64,000 bases of DNA from Clostridia bacterium (lineage in GTDB: Bacteria; Bacillota; Clostridia; Oscillospirales; Acutalibacteraceae), in contig JAKSQM010000001.1 in assembly GCA_024404115.1 (NCBI GenBank), forward strand, positions 124,001 through 188,000, in the 5' to 3' direction. The notes under the pieces were generated by a model that was not told the DNA's origin, ran no database searches, and was given only the letters and a program-made list of their open reading frames with translations. Shown here piece after piece: positions 43,705 through 51,567 of the stretch; position 1 is the first letter of the stretch; the number at the start of each line of letters is the position of its first letter. The position numbers and the translations under genes were made by a program.

Positions 43705-43856
43705 GAATTTAGCGCAGAACGAAAAGAAAAATTATAAGGGTATGAATTTATTAAAGTTCATATCCTTTTTCTTTTCTAAGAATTTTTTCGTCCTCGCAGT
43801 ATCTATATACAGCGTCAGACGAGAAAAATCCTTTCTGCATCTAAATTCGACAGTCC
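43705..43856. repeat. Short inverted-repeat element, copy C (152 bp)
   Basis: GAATTTAGCGCAGAACGAAAAG (left end at 43705) and CTAAATTCGACAGTCC (43841-43856) are the inverted ends shared with copy B. Inside are a hairpin (AAGGGTATGAA with TTCATATCCTT) and a T-rich/A-rich stem (TTTTTCGTC with GACGAGAAAAA). It is longer than copy B by an insert that carries a short open frame on the minus strand. Confidence 0.7.
43751..43840 (-). CDS. 29-aa open frame inside repeat copy C
   Basis: ATG at 43840 to TAA at 43751 gives MQKGFFSSDAVYRY, then CEDEKILRKEKGYEL. A weak AAGGA lies about 15 bases upstream, rather far. It may be a genuine micropeptide, or coding-like sequence that happens to lie in a structured repeat. 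Conservation of the frame in other copies would decide. Confidence 0.25.
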   Translation of the reverse strand: MQKGFFSSDAVYRYCEDEKILRKEKGYEL

Positions 43857-43890
43857 TTTTTTGATAAATAATAGCATAACTAATTTTTTA

Positions 43891-43919
43891 TTGACATTGT
43901 TGAACATTTGTTCTATAAT
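43891..43919 (+). promoter_or_regulatory. Promoter of the tail-fibre-like cassette
   Basis: Perfect TTGACA (43891-43896) and TATAAT (43914-43919), 17-base spacer with a LexA palindrome ending directly against the -10. Same layout as at 9933. Confidence 0.85.
43902..43913. promoter_or_regulatory. LexA (SOS) operator of the tail-fibre-like cassette
   Basis: GAACATTTGTTC is the exact reverse complement of the operator before the Y-family polymerase gene (9942-9953). The outer flanking bases are T on both sides rather than C/G, so affinity might be somewhat different. Confidence 0.8.
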
Positions 43920-43972
43920 TATAATAGGTAAGTATGTAAAAGGCTCCTTTGGTACATCAAGGAGATGGACAT

Positions 43973-44863
43973 TTGAGTAAAATCAAAGCTGTTACAAACG
44001 ATAACAAACTGATAATTACTGCACGCCCGTCAATCACCTCCGGCAGCAAAAATGTTGATGAGCTTCTGGTGGTGTTTGATAAATCGTGGGAATTTGACTC
44101 AGCGATGTATTTTGTCAATTTTTATCTTGATGATGATTCTGACGGAATTGTGAGAAGACTTGATGTTATTGGAAACACGGGCAGCTGCAAATTGCCCGAT
44201 TACATCACAAAAGATGCTGGATTTTTTCACTTTGGCGTGTTCACAAAGGCGGATGACGATATTGTCAAAACATCTGATGTGGTGGCATACGAGGTCAAAA
44301 AAGGCATATGTGTTGAGCCAGACGGAGATGCAAACGAGCACACAAATATCTCTGAATTAAAAAGGTGGTTTATTGACCTGCTCAATGCCAATGTTCACCC
44401 TGTTTCGTTTTATTATAAAATGAGGCTTGGGGATATTGACGCAACATTCACCACATATATGTCAGAGCTTTACGGTGAAATTTCAAATCTTAACGGCTTC
44501 AGCGACGGTCTTTATGCTCTTATTAAAGAATATGTCAACCCCAATTTGCAAAAGGATTCTGATACGGCAATGGTTTTCCTTTCGTGCATTGTTGCGCTTG
44601 AGGATTATTTCAAATTGATTTATTCAAGAATTGATTATGACAGCGATAATTCAGACCTTGTTGATTTGCTGAATTTCAAAAGTGAAATCAGAGAAATTGT
44701 CAAAAATTATCAGGGCGAAAGCTTTAACGAAAACAGCAGTGATACGGACTGCCTTAATGAGGTTAGAGAAATCGTAACCCGTTCACAGGCTCTTGAAAAA
44801 GAAAACAAAGCCTTTATTGACGGGCTAATAAATATTTATTTACAGGAGGATGCTAATGCCTAA
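43973..44863 (+). CDS. Phage baseplate/BppU-like protein, SOS-controlled
   Basis: 296 residues from a TTG at 43973, eight bases after AAGGAG; the upstream in-frame ATG lies within the leader and lacks a site. The N-terminal ~110 residues (ITARPSITSGSKNVDELLVVFDKSWEFDS, key part SGSKNVDEL; then CKLPDYITKDAGFFHFGVFTK and VVAYEVKKG) match the immunoglobulin-like N domain of phage baseplate upper proteins and clostridial prophage tail proteins. The remaining ~185 residues are helical and acidic. It is the first gene of a three-gene cassette with a LexA operator. No other phage structural or lysis gene is near. Confidence 0.65.
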   Translation: MSKIKAVTNDNKLIITARPSITSGSKNVDELLVVFDKSWEFDSAMYFVNFYLDDDSDGIVRRLDVIGNTGSCKLPDYITKDAGFFHFGVFTKADDDIVKTSDVVAYEVKKGICVEPDGDANEHTNISELKRWFIDLLNANVHPVSFYYKMRLGDIDATFTTYMSELYGEISNLNGFSDGLYALIKEYVNPNLQKDSDTAMVFLSCIVALEDYFKLIYSRIDYDSDNSDLVDLLNFKSEIREIVKNYQGESFNENSSDTDCLNEVREIVTRSQALEKENKAFIDGLINIYLQEDANA

Positions 44864-46064
44864 CGAAATATACGAAAATATTATTGAAAATCAGAATAAC
44901 TTTATCACTGCCCGCACAGCAGAGATAAACGAGCTTAAAGATAACACCGCAACAGCATTGGCATCACTTTCTGCCCTTGCAAACCGTGTTTACGGCTACA
45001 CCCACACGGCGGTGGTTACAGACAGCCTTGACGCTGTTTATTCAGCAATTATTGCAGAAAACAACGAGCTTGCGGAGCTTTCTGCTGTTGGCTTCACTGC
45101 AATGCTCCACGCAGGTGATACAATCACTATGCAGGGTAACAGGGTGTTTATCAACGGCACTGAGGCGCAGACAGACTATGCCTTTTCGGGCGAAAACTCA
45201 GCGGGTGGCACAGAATTTGTCAATGTGTGGTATTTTGAAAAGAACAACAGCCTTGTGCTTTCAGATGAAATATCTTTCAATATTTCTGAAATAAAGATTT
45301 TTGAAAAAAGCGCACATATCGTGTTAAATAACAGTTACACCGATTTTGTTCATAAGGCTGAAGCATCAGGGTTCACCCCTGCAAATCCAATTTGCTGCCG
45401 TGAGCTTACAGAGAACGGCATTGCTGAACGCTCATTGGTGAATGCAACAGGTAACCTTGTTGCATATCACTCAGATATGACTACAATGAGCCGTAATTTT
45501 TCAGGTCTTGCAAAAAATACAAATCTTAAATTGGTAGATTTGCCGGAATTGCTTACTATTGGAGAAATGACAGATAATAGTGATGTTGTTAGCACATTTG
45601 CGGGGTGCAGCAACCCTAATCTGATTTTCAATTTCCCGAAATTAAAAAATATATCTGGTGGATTTATATTTGGTAGCGATAATGCTATAAACGAACGTGC
45701 TATATTCAGAAATGTAAGAAGGGTGGAACTTCCAGAAAGCGTTGTGGCAATTAAGAACGTCCTCTGCTATAATAATGAGATTATTGTCTTAAATTGCAGG
45801 AATGCAGAATCAATCAGCGACAACTGGTGCACCAAAGCTCCCACCGGTGCACTTGTAATGTGTGCAGACTGGGGCGCATCAATCAACCTCGCTACCGCTG
45901 CCGCCAACTGGAGCAAGGCAGATTTCATTGATTTATTTCAGAATAAGCTCCGTGATATGGGCGAAGATGTGCGTGAAATAAAAATCCCGTCAGCTATTTT
46001 TGACAGCTTGACGGATGAAGAATTTGAACTGGTTGAAAACAAAGGCTGGACTATCGGCTGTTAA
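44856..46064 (+). CDS. Tail-fibre-like protein with coiled coil and leucine-rich (BspA-like) domain
   Basis: 402 residues from the ATG at 44856 (AGGAGG at six bases), overlapping the upstream gene by eight bases. N-terminal helix (FITARTAEINELKDNTATALASLSAL) as in trimeric fibre stalks, then a beta-rich middle (GDTITMQGNRVFINGTE, SEIKIFEKSAHIV). The second half has irregular leucine-rich units (LKLVDLPELLTIGEM, NLIFNFPKLKNISGG, RRVELPESVVAIKN). The end (FIDLFQNKLRDMG, SLTDEEFELVENKGWTI) resembles the C termini of phage tail proteins with BspA-like repeats. A receptor-binding role is inferred. Confidence 0.6.
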   Translation: MPNEIYENIIENQNNFITARTAEINELKDNTATALASLSALANRVYGYTHTAVVTDSLDAVYSAIIAENNELAELSAVGFTAMLHAGDTITMQGNRVFINGTEAQTDYAFSGENSAGGTEFVNVWYFEKNNSLVLSDEISFNISEIKIFEKSAHIVLNNSYTDFVHKAEASGFTPANPICCRELTENGIAERSLVNATGNLVAYHSDMTTMSRNFSGLAKNTNLKLVDLPELLTIGEMTDNSDVVSTFAGCSNPNLIFNFPKLKNISGGFIFGSDNAINERAIFRNVRRVELPESVVAIKNVLCYNNEIIVLNCRNAESISDNWCTKAPTGALVMCADWGASINLATAAANWSKADFIDLFQNKLRDMGEDVREIKIPSAIFDSLTDEEFELVENKGWTIGC

Positions 46065-46076
46065 GGAGGGCAAATT

Positions 46077-46250
46077 ATGAATTATACAGTAAACGGCAAA
46101 AACTACACCGCAGATGACGGATATGTTTTTTGCCATAAAATAAGCGGAGCTTGTTTTAAAAAGCTCCGACTTGCAAAAAATGACAGAATTGAAAACTATG
46201 ATGTTATCCCCGAACCTGTACCGCAGGAGGAAGAAGCAACAGAAGAATAA
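46077..46250 (+). CDS. Small acidic-tailed protein ending the tail-fibre-like cassette
   Basis: 57 residues; AAGGAGGGC precedes the ATG, 12 bases after the fibre gene. It begins MNYTVNGKNYTADDGYVFCH, has two Cys and a basic middle (FKKLRLAKND), and ends in a Pro/Glu tail (PEPVPQEEEATEE). Phage tail operons often have a small gene just after the fibre gene (XkdX-like or fibre-associated); the position fits, but there is no sequence match I recognise. An internal hairpin (CGGAGCTT with AAGCTCCG) overlaps the middle of the gene. Confidence 0.6.
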   Translation: MNYTVNGKNYTADDGYVFCHKISGACFKKLRLAKNDRIENYDVIPEPVPQEEEATEE

Positions 46251-46265
46251 GCATAAATAAAAATA

Positions 46266-46296
46266 GCGGAGCTGTGTTGTGGCACAAGCTCCGCTG
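46266..46296. terminator. Bidirectional terminator after the tail-fibre-like cassette
   Basis: AGCGGAGCT (46266-46274) pairs with AGCTCCGCT (46288-46296). The minus strand is followed by ATTTTTATTT and serves the convergent acyltransferase gene. Confidence 0.7.
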
Positions 46297-46305
46297 TATG
46301 TTTAA

Positions 46306-47223
46306 TTATTTAAGAATTTTGTCGCCGTCAAATGCAATAAGACCGAATCCGCTGCCTGCTTTGTTGCCTGCACGAAGCCACTCTGCATAGCATTTCTGAA
46401 GTGTTGTCTTTGTGGGAAGCTTATCAAGGGGCAAGTCTGATTCATAGCCGAAAATACGCCAGCCATCGTGGAAATCTTTTTTCTCATCCCAGCTGATGAT
46501 TTCAAAGTCATCCATAAATCTGCGGATGTTCAGCTTTTCGGGAAGGAACTCTTTGTGCTTTGGATAAAGAAGCCATGAACCGCAGCCAAAAATAACAATA
46601 CCGTCGTCAAAGAATTTTGAAACGCTCTTGTATGCTTCCTTGTATGATGCAAGGCGAACCTCATCTGTAAGGGGAACACCTGATGACGGAATGTGGAATC
46701 CGATGTATTTATCACCTTTCTTGATAACCTTGCCGCATTTCATAGTGTAAGGTGTGTCTGATGTGTATGTTGCAACTTCATACTGGAATCTGCCGTAAGC
46801 AACTCTTGCCATGCGGAAAAATCCGTCATACCAGCCTGCAACGAATGTTCCTGGAACTTTTTCACATTCCATACATTCAAGAAGCTTATATTTAAGGTCG
46901 CCCATTGTTTCGTAATATACCTTTTCATCAATACCGTAAAGGGTGTACTGATTTTTAAGCTCCTCTGTAAGGCTAAGTAAAAATACAAAGTGAAGTGTGT
47001 ATTCGCTGTATCCCATAACCTTTGCAAGGGCAGTGAGCCTTAAAAGAAGCTTGTCCTCAATTCTTAAATGACGGTCGTAATATTTTTTTCTTGTTGCTTC
47101 AAAGCTTCTTGCAAAGCGTTTGTTGCTGTCAAGCTTTTCAAGTACCTCTGTAAAAAGCTCTTTAGCTTCAGCAGGGTAGTCATAATAATTCATAAAATCC
47201 TGTATAAATTTTGTGTTATACAT
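46306..47223 (-). CDS. Acyltransferase-like (GNAT-related) protein
   Basis: 305 residues from the ATG at 47223 (TTGGAGG at eight bases); an ATG at 47238 lies before that site. The C-terminal half reads YIGFHIPSSGVPLTDEVRLASYKEA, FGCGSWLLYPKHKEFLPEKLNIRRF and FGYESDLPLDKLPTKTTLQKCYAEWL (key parts HIPSSG, SWLLYP and LPTKTTLQ), a pattern I associate with a group of GNAT-related acyltransferases annotated only as 'acyltransferase domain' proteins. The N-terminal half is helical. Substrate unknown; monocistronic. Confidence 0.6.
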   Translation of the reverse strand: MYNTKFIQDFMNYYDYPAEAKELFTEVLEKLDSNKRFARSFEATRKKYYDRHLRIEDKLLLRLTALAKVMGYSEYTLHFVFLLSLTEELKNQYTLYGIDEKVYYETMGDLKYKLLECMECEKVPGTFVAGWYDGFFRMARVAYGRFQYEVATYTSDTPYTMKCGKVIKKGDKYIGFHIPSSGVPLTDEVRLASYKEAYKSVSKFFDDGIVIFGCGSWLLYPKHKEFLPEKLNIRRFMDDFEIISWDEKKDFHDGWRIFGYESDLPLDKLPTKTTLQKCYAEWLRAGNKAGSGFGLIAFDGDKILK

Positions 47224-47403
47224 TTTAAATTCCTCCAAAAATTCAAGAAAGTTATTCCTTTGATATAATTATACAATAAATTTGTCATAATTCAATATAA
47301 TTTGCAAAAATAACACCTTAAAGTTAAAAACCATATACAAAAACAAAAATTCGTGATATAATCAACCTACAGGCAGATTTTTCTGCGGAAAGGGAGAGAT
47401 AAT

Positions 47404-48783
47404 ATGTCAAAACCTAAATTAGGGTTAAGAGTATGGTTTAATCTGATTCTGTTTGGCTTTATGGGTCAGGTTGCGTGGAATGTTGAAAATATGTATTTCA
47501 ACACATTCCTTTGCAATTTTATTTATGGCAATGCCACACCCGATGCCGTTAAAAGCTCCATGAGCGTTGTTGACGCCGTTGCATGGATGGTAGCCCTCAG
47601 CGCAGTTGTGGCGGTTATCACAACATTCATCATGGGCAACCTCAGCGATAAAATAAATAACAGAAAGATTTTCATTTCTGTCGGCTATATCCTTTGGGGT
47701 ATTGTAACAGGCTGTTTTGGCTTCATTTCGCTGGATAACACCGCAAAATTAGGTCATTTTTCATCAGCCGCAGGCATTCTCACCGCAACAGTGTGGATTG
47801 TTATCGGCATGGATTGCCTTATGACATTTATGGGCTCAACCAGCAACGATTCAGCCTTTAATGCGTGGGTAACAGATGTTACAGATACAGAAAACAGAAC
47901 AACCACCGAAACAGTTCTTTCAATTATGCCTATTGCGGCTCTCGGTGCAGTTACAGCATCAGGTGCGGCGGTTACAAAATTAGGCTATCCCGTTTTCTTC
48001 TTCGGTCTTGGCGGATTCGTTACCCTCTGCGGCATCCTCGGACTTTTCACCATGAAAGATTCAAGAAGCGGTGAGGTTAATAAAAGCTCTCACTATTGGG
48101 CAGACCTTTTCTACGGTATGCGTCCCTCTGTTATTAAAGAGAATTCACGCCTTTACCTTGCACTTTTAACCTTGTGCATTTATAACACCGCTTTTCAGGT
48201 TTTCTTCCCCTATCTTATAGTTTATCTTCAGCACAGCGAGCTTGATTTCCTCAATAAGCTCCCCACTCTTTTCAGCGGTTCATCACTTATTATAACAGTT
48301 GTATCTCTTGTTGTTACCGTTGCAGTGCTTCTTTTCTTCATTCTCAGAGTTAATAAAATCGGCAAAGGCATCTGCCTTGTTATCTGCGGATTGCTCTACG
48401 GTTTAGGTCTTATTGCCGTTTCATTTGCACGCACACCGCTTACATTCCTTGTTTCCTGCTGTCCTTTCCTTGTTGGCTATGCAATGCTCGGCATCATCGT
48501 TGGCGCAGTTATCCGTGATTTCACACCCGAAGATAAAACAGGACTTTTCCAAGGTGTCAGAATGGTGTTTATGGTGCTTATCCCCATGGTTGCAGGTCCT
48601 CGCCTTGCATCAATTGCGGCTAAAAATTCAAGCATCACATATATTAACGATTTAGGCGCAGAGAATATTCTGCCCTCGTCATTGATGTTCCTTATTGCAG
48701 GCATCCTTGCTCTTACAATGTTTGCGGCTGTTATTCCGCTTCTTAAAAAGGGCATTGACCCAAGAAAAGTTAAGAACGATTGA
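47404..48783 (+). CDS. MFS transporter (GPH/sugar symporter-like)
   Basis: 459 residues, about 12 membrane helices, start after AAAGGGAG. MFS loop motif GNLSDKINNRKIFISVG lies between helices 2 and 3, and TDVTDTENRTTTETVLS follows helix 4, as in sodium/proton-sugar symporters. The C-terminal half has RDFTPEDKTGLFQGVRMV. Given the nearby glycoside hydrolases a sugar or oligosaccharide substrate is plausible, but nothing in the sequence fixes it. Confidence 0.88.
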   Translation: MSKPKLGLRVWFNLILFGFMGQVAWNVENMYFNTFLCNFIYGNATPDAVKSSMSVVDAVAWMVALSAVVAVITTFIMGNLSDKINNRKIFISVGYILWGIVTGCFGFISLDNTAKLGHFSSAAGILTATVWIVIGMDCLMTFMGSTSNDSAFNAWVTDVTDTENRTTTETVLSIMPIAALGAVTASGAAVTKLGYPVFFFGLGGFVTLCGILGLFTMKDSRSGEVNKSSHYWADLFYGMRPSVIKENSRLYLALLTLCIYNTAFQVFFPYLIVYLQHSELDFLNKLPTLFSGSSLIITVVSLVVTVAVLLFFILRVNKIGKGICLVICGLLYGLGLIAVSFARTPLTFLVSCCPFLVGYAMLGIIVGAVIRDFTPEDKTGLFQGVRMVFMVLIPMVAGPRLASIAAKNSSITYINDLGAENILPSSLMFLIAGILALTMFAAVIPLLKKGIDPRKVKND

Positions 48784-48807
48784 CAAATCTTAATTTTGCG
48801 GTATAAT
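48780..48807 (+). promoter_or_regulatory. Promoter of the secreted hydrolase gene
   Basis: TTGACA (48780-48785) and TATAAT (48802-48807), 16-base spacer, overlapping the MFS stop; the GTG start is about 30 bases on. Confidence 0.7.
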
Positions 48808-48836
48808 TCTAATATGATATTTAAGGAGGATTTCCT

Positions 48837-50978
48837 GTGAAAAAGTTTTTATCAGTTTTGTTAAGTCTTGTGCTTGTGTTTTCAATTATTACCCCTGCCA
48901 TTTTTGCAGAGGATAAAGACACAGCACTTATGACAGCCAACTCTGTTGAAGAGGCTGTTAAACTCAGTGGCGACCAGTACCCAATAGTTTTTGTTACAGG
49001 TATCGGTCAGACATTCTCATATTATATTGATGATGCCAGCGAAGATGTTATGTACCTTAACGGCAAGGCATATAACTACAGCACAATGGCAAACCTCTTT
49101 ATGCTTGATACTGAAATTACTACAATTATTTCAGATATTTTTGAAGACATCGGCTCTGGCGACGCCAGTGCGGCAGATGTTATCAGAGCATTGAAGCAGG
49201 TTAAGAATAATAAAATTCTTCAGAACAGCTTCGGCACAGTTGCAGGCGGTGCAAACTTCGTTAAGGTTCTGGGTCAGATTATTTCATCTATTTCAACAGG
49301 TATTTACACTGTTAATTACAATGACCTCTGCACACTTGCAAAGGGACTTCTTCACGATAATATTATTGATGAAAACGGCAAGCTTCCCGAATATATTGTT
49401 TCTTCTGTTCATGAATGCCCCATAAGCGAGTTTGATGTTAAGCCAGACGGCACAGAGGCAAACGCATTTGGTAAGGGCAGATTTTACAGAGATATTCCCT
49501 GCCGTGAAATTCTTGAAGAAATCGGCGAGGATAAGGTTTTCTGCTATAACTACGCATCATTCGGCAGCCTTACAAATATTGCCGCAGGTCTTGACCACCT
49601 TATCAATGATGTTATTCTTGGCAAAGACGGATATTTCCCCGATGCTGAAAAGGTTGTTCTTATCCCCATGAGTATGGGTGCGGCAATGGTAAGTCAGTAT
49701 CTTTATAACTGCGAGCAGGCAGGCAAAGACCCCCATGTTGCAAGAGTAGTCAGCATTGTTGGATGCTGGAACGGCAGTGATATTATGGCTGACCTTATTG
49801 AAAAGAAATATGTTGAAAATTCAGTAGAGCTTTTCTATACAAAGTGGCCCGTTATTGTTGGCAATGATCAGACTGTCGGCACTGTCCTCAACACATTATG
49901 GCGACTTTTCAGCCACGATGCACTTTCAAAGCTTATTACCGATGTTTTAAGTGCAATCTGTGATGAGCTTATATTAAAATCCCCGTCAATGCTTGCTCTT
50001 ATTCCAAGCGACAGATATGACGCTATCAGAGATAAATATCTCACAAGACCTGGCTATGAAAGCGTTCTCAAAGAGCTTGACACATACCATAAGGTGCAGT
50101 TAGGGCTTAAAGACAGAATGGCAAAGCTCAATAAAGAATACGGCATTGAGTTCTATTTCATCAGCGGTTACGGTCTTAACCTCGGCGGCGGATTTGAAAA
50201 GTACGACACCACAAAAGATAACTATTCATTCTTCGGCTTCCTCTATTCATCAAATAAGGTTAATTCAGATGAAATCATCCCCATTCAGTCAACAGCTCCA
50301 GGCACAACCTGCGTTCCTGTTGGTCAGACATTCTCTGACGAATATATGAAGACCGCTGAAAGCAACGGCACCGCAAAATATATCGACCCGTTCAGTCAGT
50401 CAATCGACCTTTCAACCTGTTATTATCCCGACCACGCATGGGTGTTCTATCAGCAGATTCACCAGCTTGATAATAACAACACCGCTTTAAGGCTTGCATT
50501 TAAGATTGCAAACGGCGAAATCTCAGATGTAAATCAGTGCAAGGATACTTATCCCCGGTTTAACGATTCAAGAGATTTAAGAGGAATAAACGGCGACCTC
50601 CAGTGGGTTAAGGCAGCTATCCTTGATGTTAAGGACACTAACCCTGTCGCTGCATCAATTGCAGACGAAGCACAGGGCTATTATGACAAGGGCATGGCAA
50701 TTGTAAACAGCACCATCAACCACAGAGATGATGAAGAAGCCTTTGCAAAAGAGTTAAAGGATTTCCGTGCAGACGCTTCAAGAGTGCTCAGCGGTCAGGC
50801 TCCAAAGGAAGAGAAAGAGCCTACTTTCTGGGAGGCAAACGGCGATAACATTCTCTCAACATTCAGTAAGTTTATGTATAAGGCATTCAGCGGATACGGA
50901 CTTCCCGATATTGTGAATTTATTTGTAAAGTCTTTCTTAAAGATTGCCGAAACAGTTCTTACACTTATTGCCGCATAA
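48837..50978 (+). CDS. Secreted alpha/beta-hydrolase-like protein
   Basis: 713 residues from a GTG after AAGGAGG. Signal peptide MKKFLSVLLSLVLVFSIITPAIFA. Hydrolase-like signs: a YPIVFVTGIGQTF strand with oxyanion-type loop (about 48), CYNYASFGSLTNIAAGLDHLIN (about 238), and VVLIPMSMGAAMVSQYL (about 277-293), where the Ser of PMSMG occupies the place of GxSxG. A late PDHAWVFYQQIH (about 535) supplies a candidate His. The C terminus (YGLPDIVNLFVKSFLKIAETVLTLIA) is an amphipathic or weakly hydrophobic helix that could contact membrane. It is probably a lipase or esterase; identity uncertain. Confidence 0.65.
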   Translation: MKKFLSVLLSLVLVFSIITPAIFAEDKDTALMTANSVEEAVKLSGDQYPIVFVTGIGQTFSYYIDDASEDVMYLNGKAYNYSTMANLFMLDTEITTIISDIFEDIGSGDASAADVIRALKQVKNNKILQNSFGTVAGGANFVKVLGQIISSISTGIYTVNYNDLCTLAKGLLHDNIIDENGKLPEYIVSSVHECPISEFDVKPDGTEANAFGKGRFYRDIPCREILEEIGEDKVFCYNYASFGSLTNIAAGLDHLINDVILGKDGYFPDAEKVVLIPMSMGAAMVSQYLYNCEQAGKDPHVARVVSIVGCWNGSDIMADLIEKKYVENSVELFYTKWPVIVGNDQTVGTVLNTLWRLFSHDALSKLITDVLSAICDELILKSPSMLALIPSDRYDAIRDKYLTRPGYESVLKELDTYHKVQLGLKDRMAKLNKEYGIEFYFISGYGLNLGGGFEKYDTTKDNYSFFGFLYSSNKVNSDEIIPIQSTAPGTTCVPVGQTFSDEYMKTAESNGTAKYIDPFSQSIDLSTCYYPDHAWVFYQQIHQLDNNNTALRLAFKIANGEISDVNQCKDTYPRFNDSRDLRGINGDLQWVKAAILDVKDTNPVAASIADEAQGYYDKGMAIVNSTINHRDDEEAFAKELKDFRADASRVLSGQAPKEEKEPTFWEANGDNILSTFSKFMYKAFSGYGLPDIVNLFVKSFLKIAETVLTLIAA

Positions 50979-50992
50979 ATTAAATAAAAATT

Positions 50993-51027
50993 TCCCGCCG
51001 AAAGGATTGCTCATCGGCGGGATTTTT
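50993..51027 (+). terminator. Terminator of the secreted hydrolase gene
   Basis: TCCCGCCGA (50993-51001) pairs with TCGGCGGGA (51014-51022), followed by TTTTT. Confidence 0.9.
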
Positions 51028-51049
51028 GATATAAATGCAAAATATAAAT

Positions 51050-51559
51050 TTATTTATTTTTCTTTTCAAATCTGAAGAAATAATCTCCGCCTGCCACATC
51101 ATCTGGGATATGCGGGTCTTTATGGTGCGGATTAAAAAATTCAACAGCAGAAAAGCCCAATCTGTTTATATAAAAATGAATATTACGCTTTTCAAAATAT
51201 GGTGTGCAGGTTTCCCAAATTTCTGTGTCAGGGTAGAGTTGTTCGATTGCTTTCCACATTTTCCGCCCGATACCATTGCTTTGTATTCCGTGCTTCACAT
51301 ATAAAAAATCAAGGTGGTTATGGTGAGTTTTGCTGTTGATTATAACAATTGCACCGCCAACCATTTTGCCGTCAACCACCGCTTTGTATGAAACGGCACC
51401 GTCTTTTGAAAGGGAATCCTCAATATCTTTATCGGGCAGAACTTCTTCAAACTCTTCCTGCGGTAAATTCTGCTCTGCACCCATCTGAAAAGCTTCTTTC
51501 ATATCCGATTTGAATTGTGTCAAATCGGATTCATCTAAAGGTAAAAGTTTAAAATCCAT
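51050..51559 (-). CDS. GNAT family N-acetyltransferase
   Basis: 169 residues. The acetyl-CoA motif is LDFLYVKHGIQSNGIGRKMWKAIEQ (key part QSNGIGRKMW, about 95-104), with FYINRLGFSAVEFF near the end. Starts eight bases after uvrA and is read with it. It lies in the uvrBA operon by position only; no link with repair is implied by its sequence. Confidence 0.85.
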   Translation of the reverse strand: MDFKLLPLDESDLTQFKSDMKEAFQMGAEQNLPQEEFEEVLPDKDIEDSLSKDGAVSYKAVVDGKMVGGAIVIINSKTHHNHLDFLYVKHGIQSNGIGRKMWKAIEQLYPDTEIWETCTPYFEKRNIHFYINRLGFSAVEFFNPHHKDPHIPDDVAGGDYFFRFEKKNK

Positions 51560-51567
51560 AATACATC

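Noticed and set aside
43857-46300. Diversity-generating retroelement acting on the tail-fibre-like gene
   Set aside because: No reverse transcriptase, template repeat or run of AAY-rich variable codons near the end of the gene.
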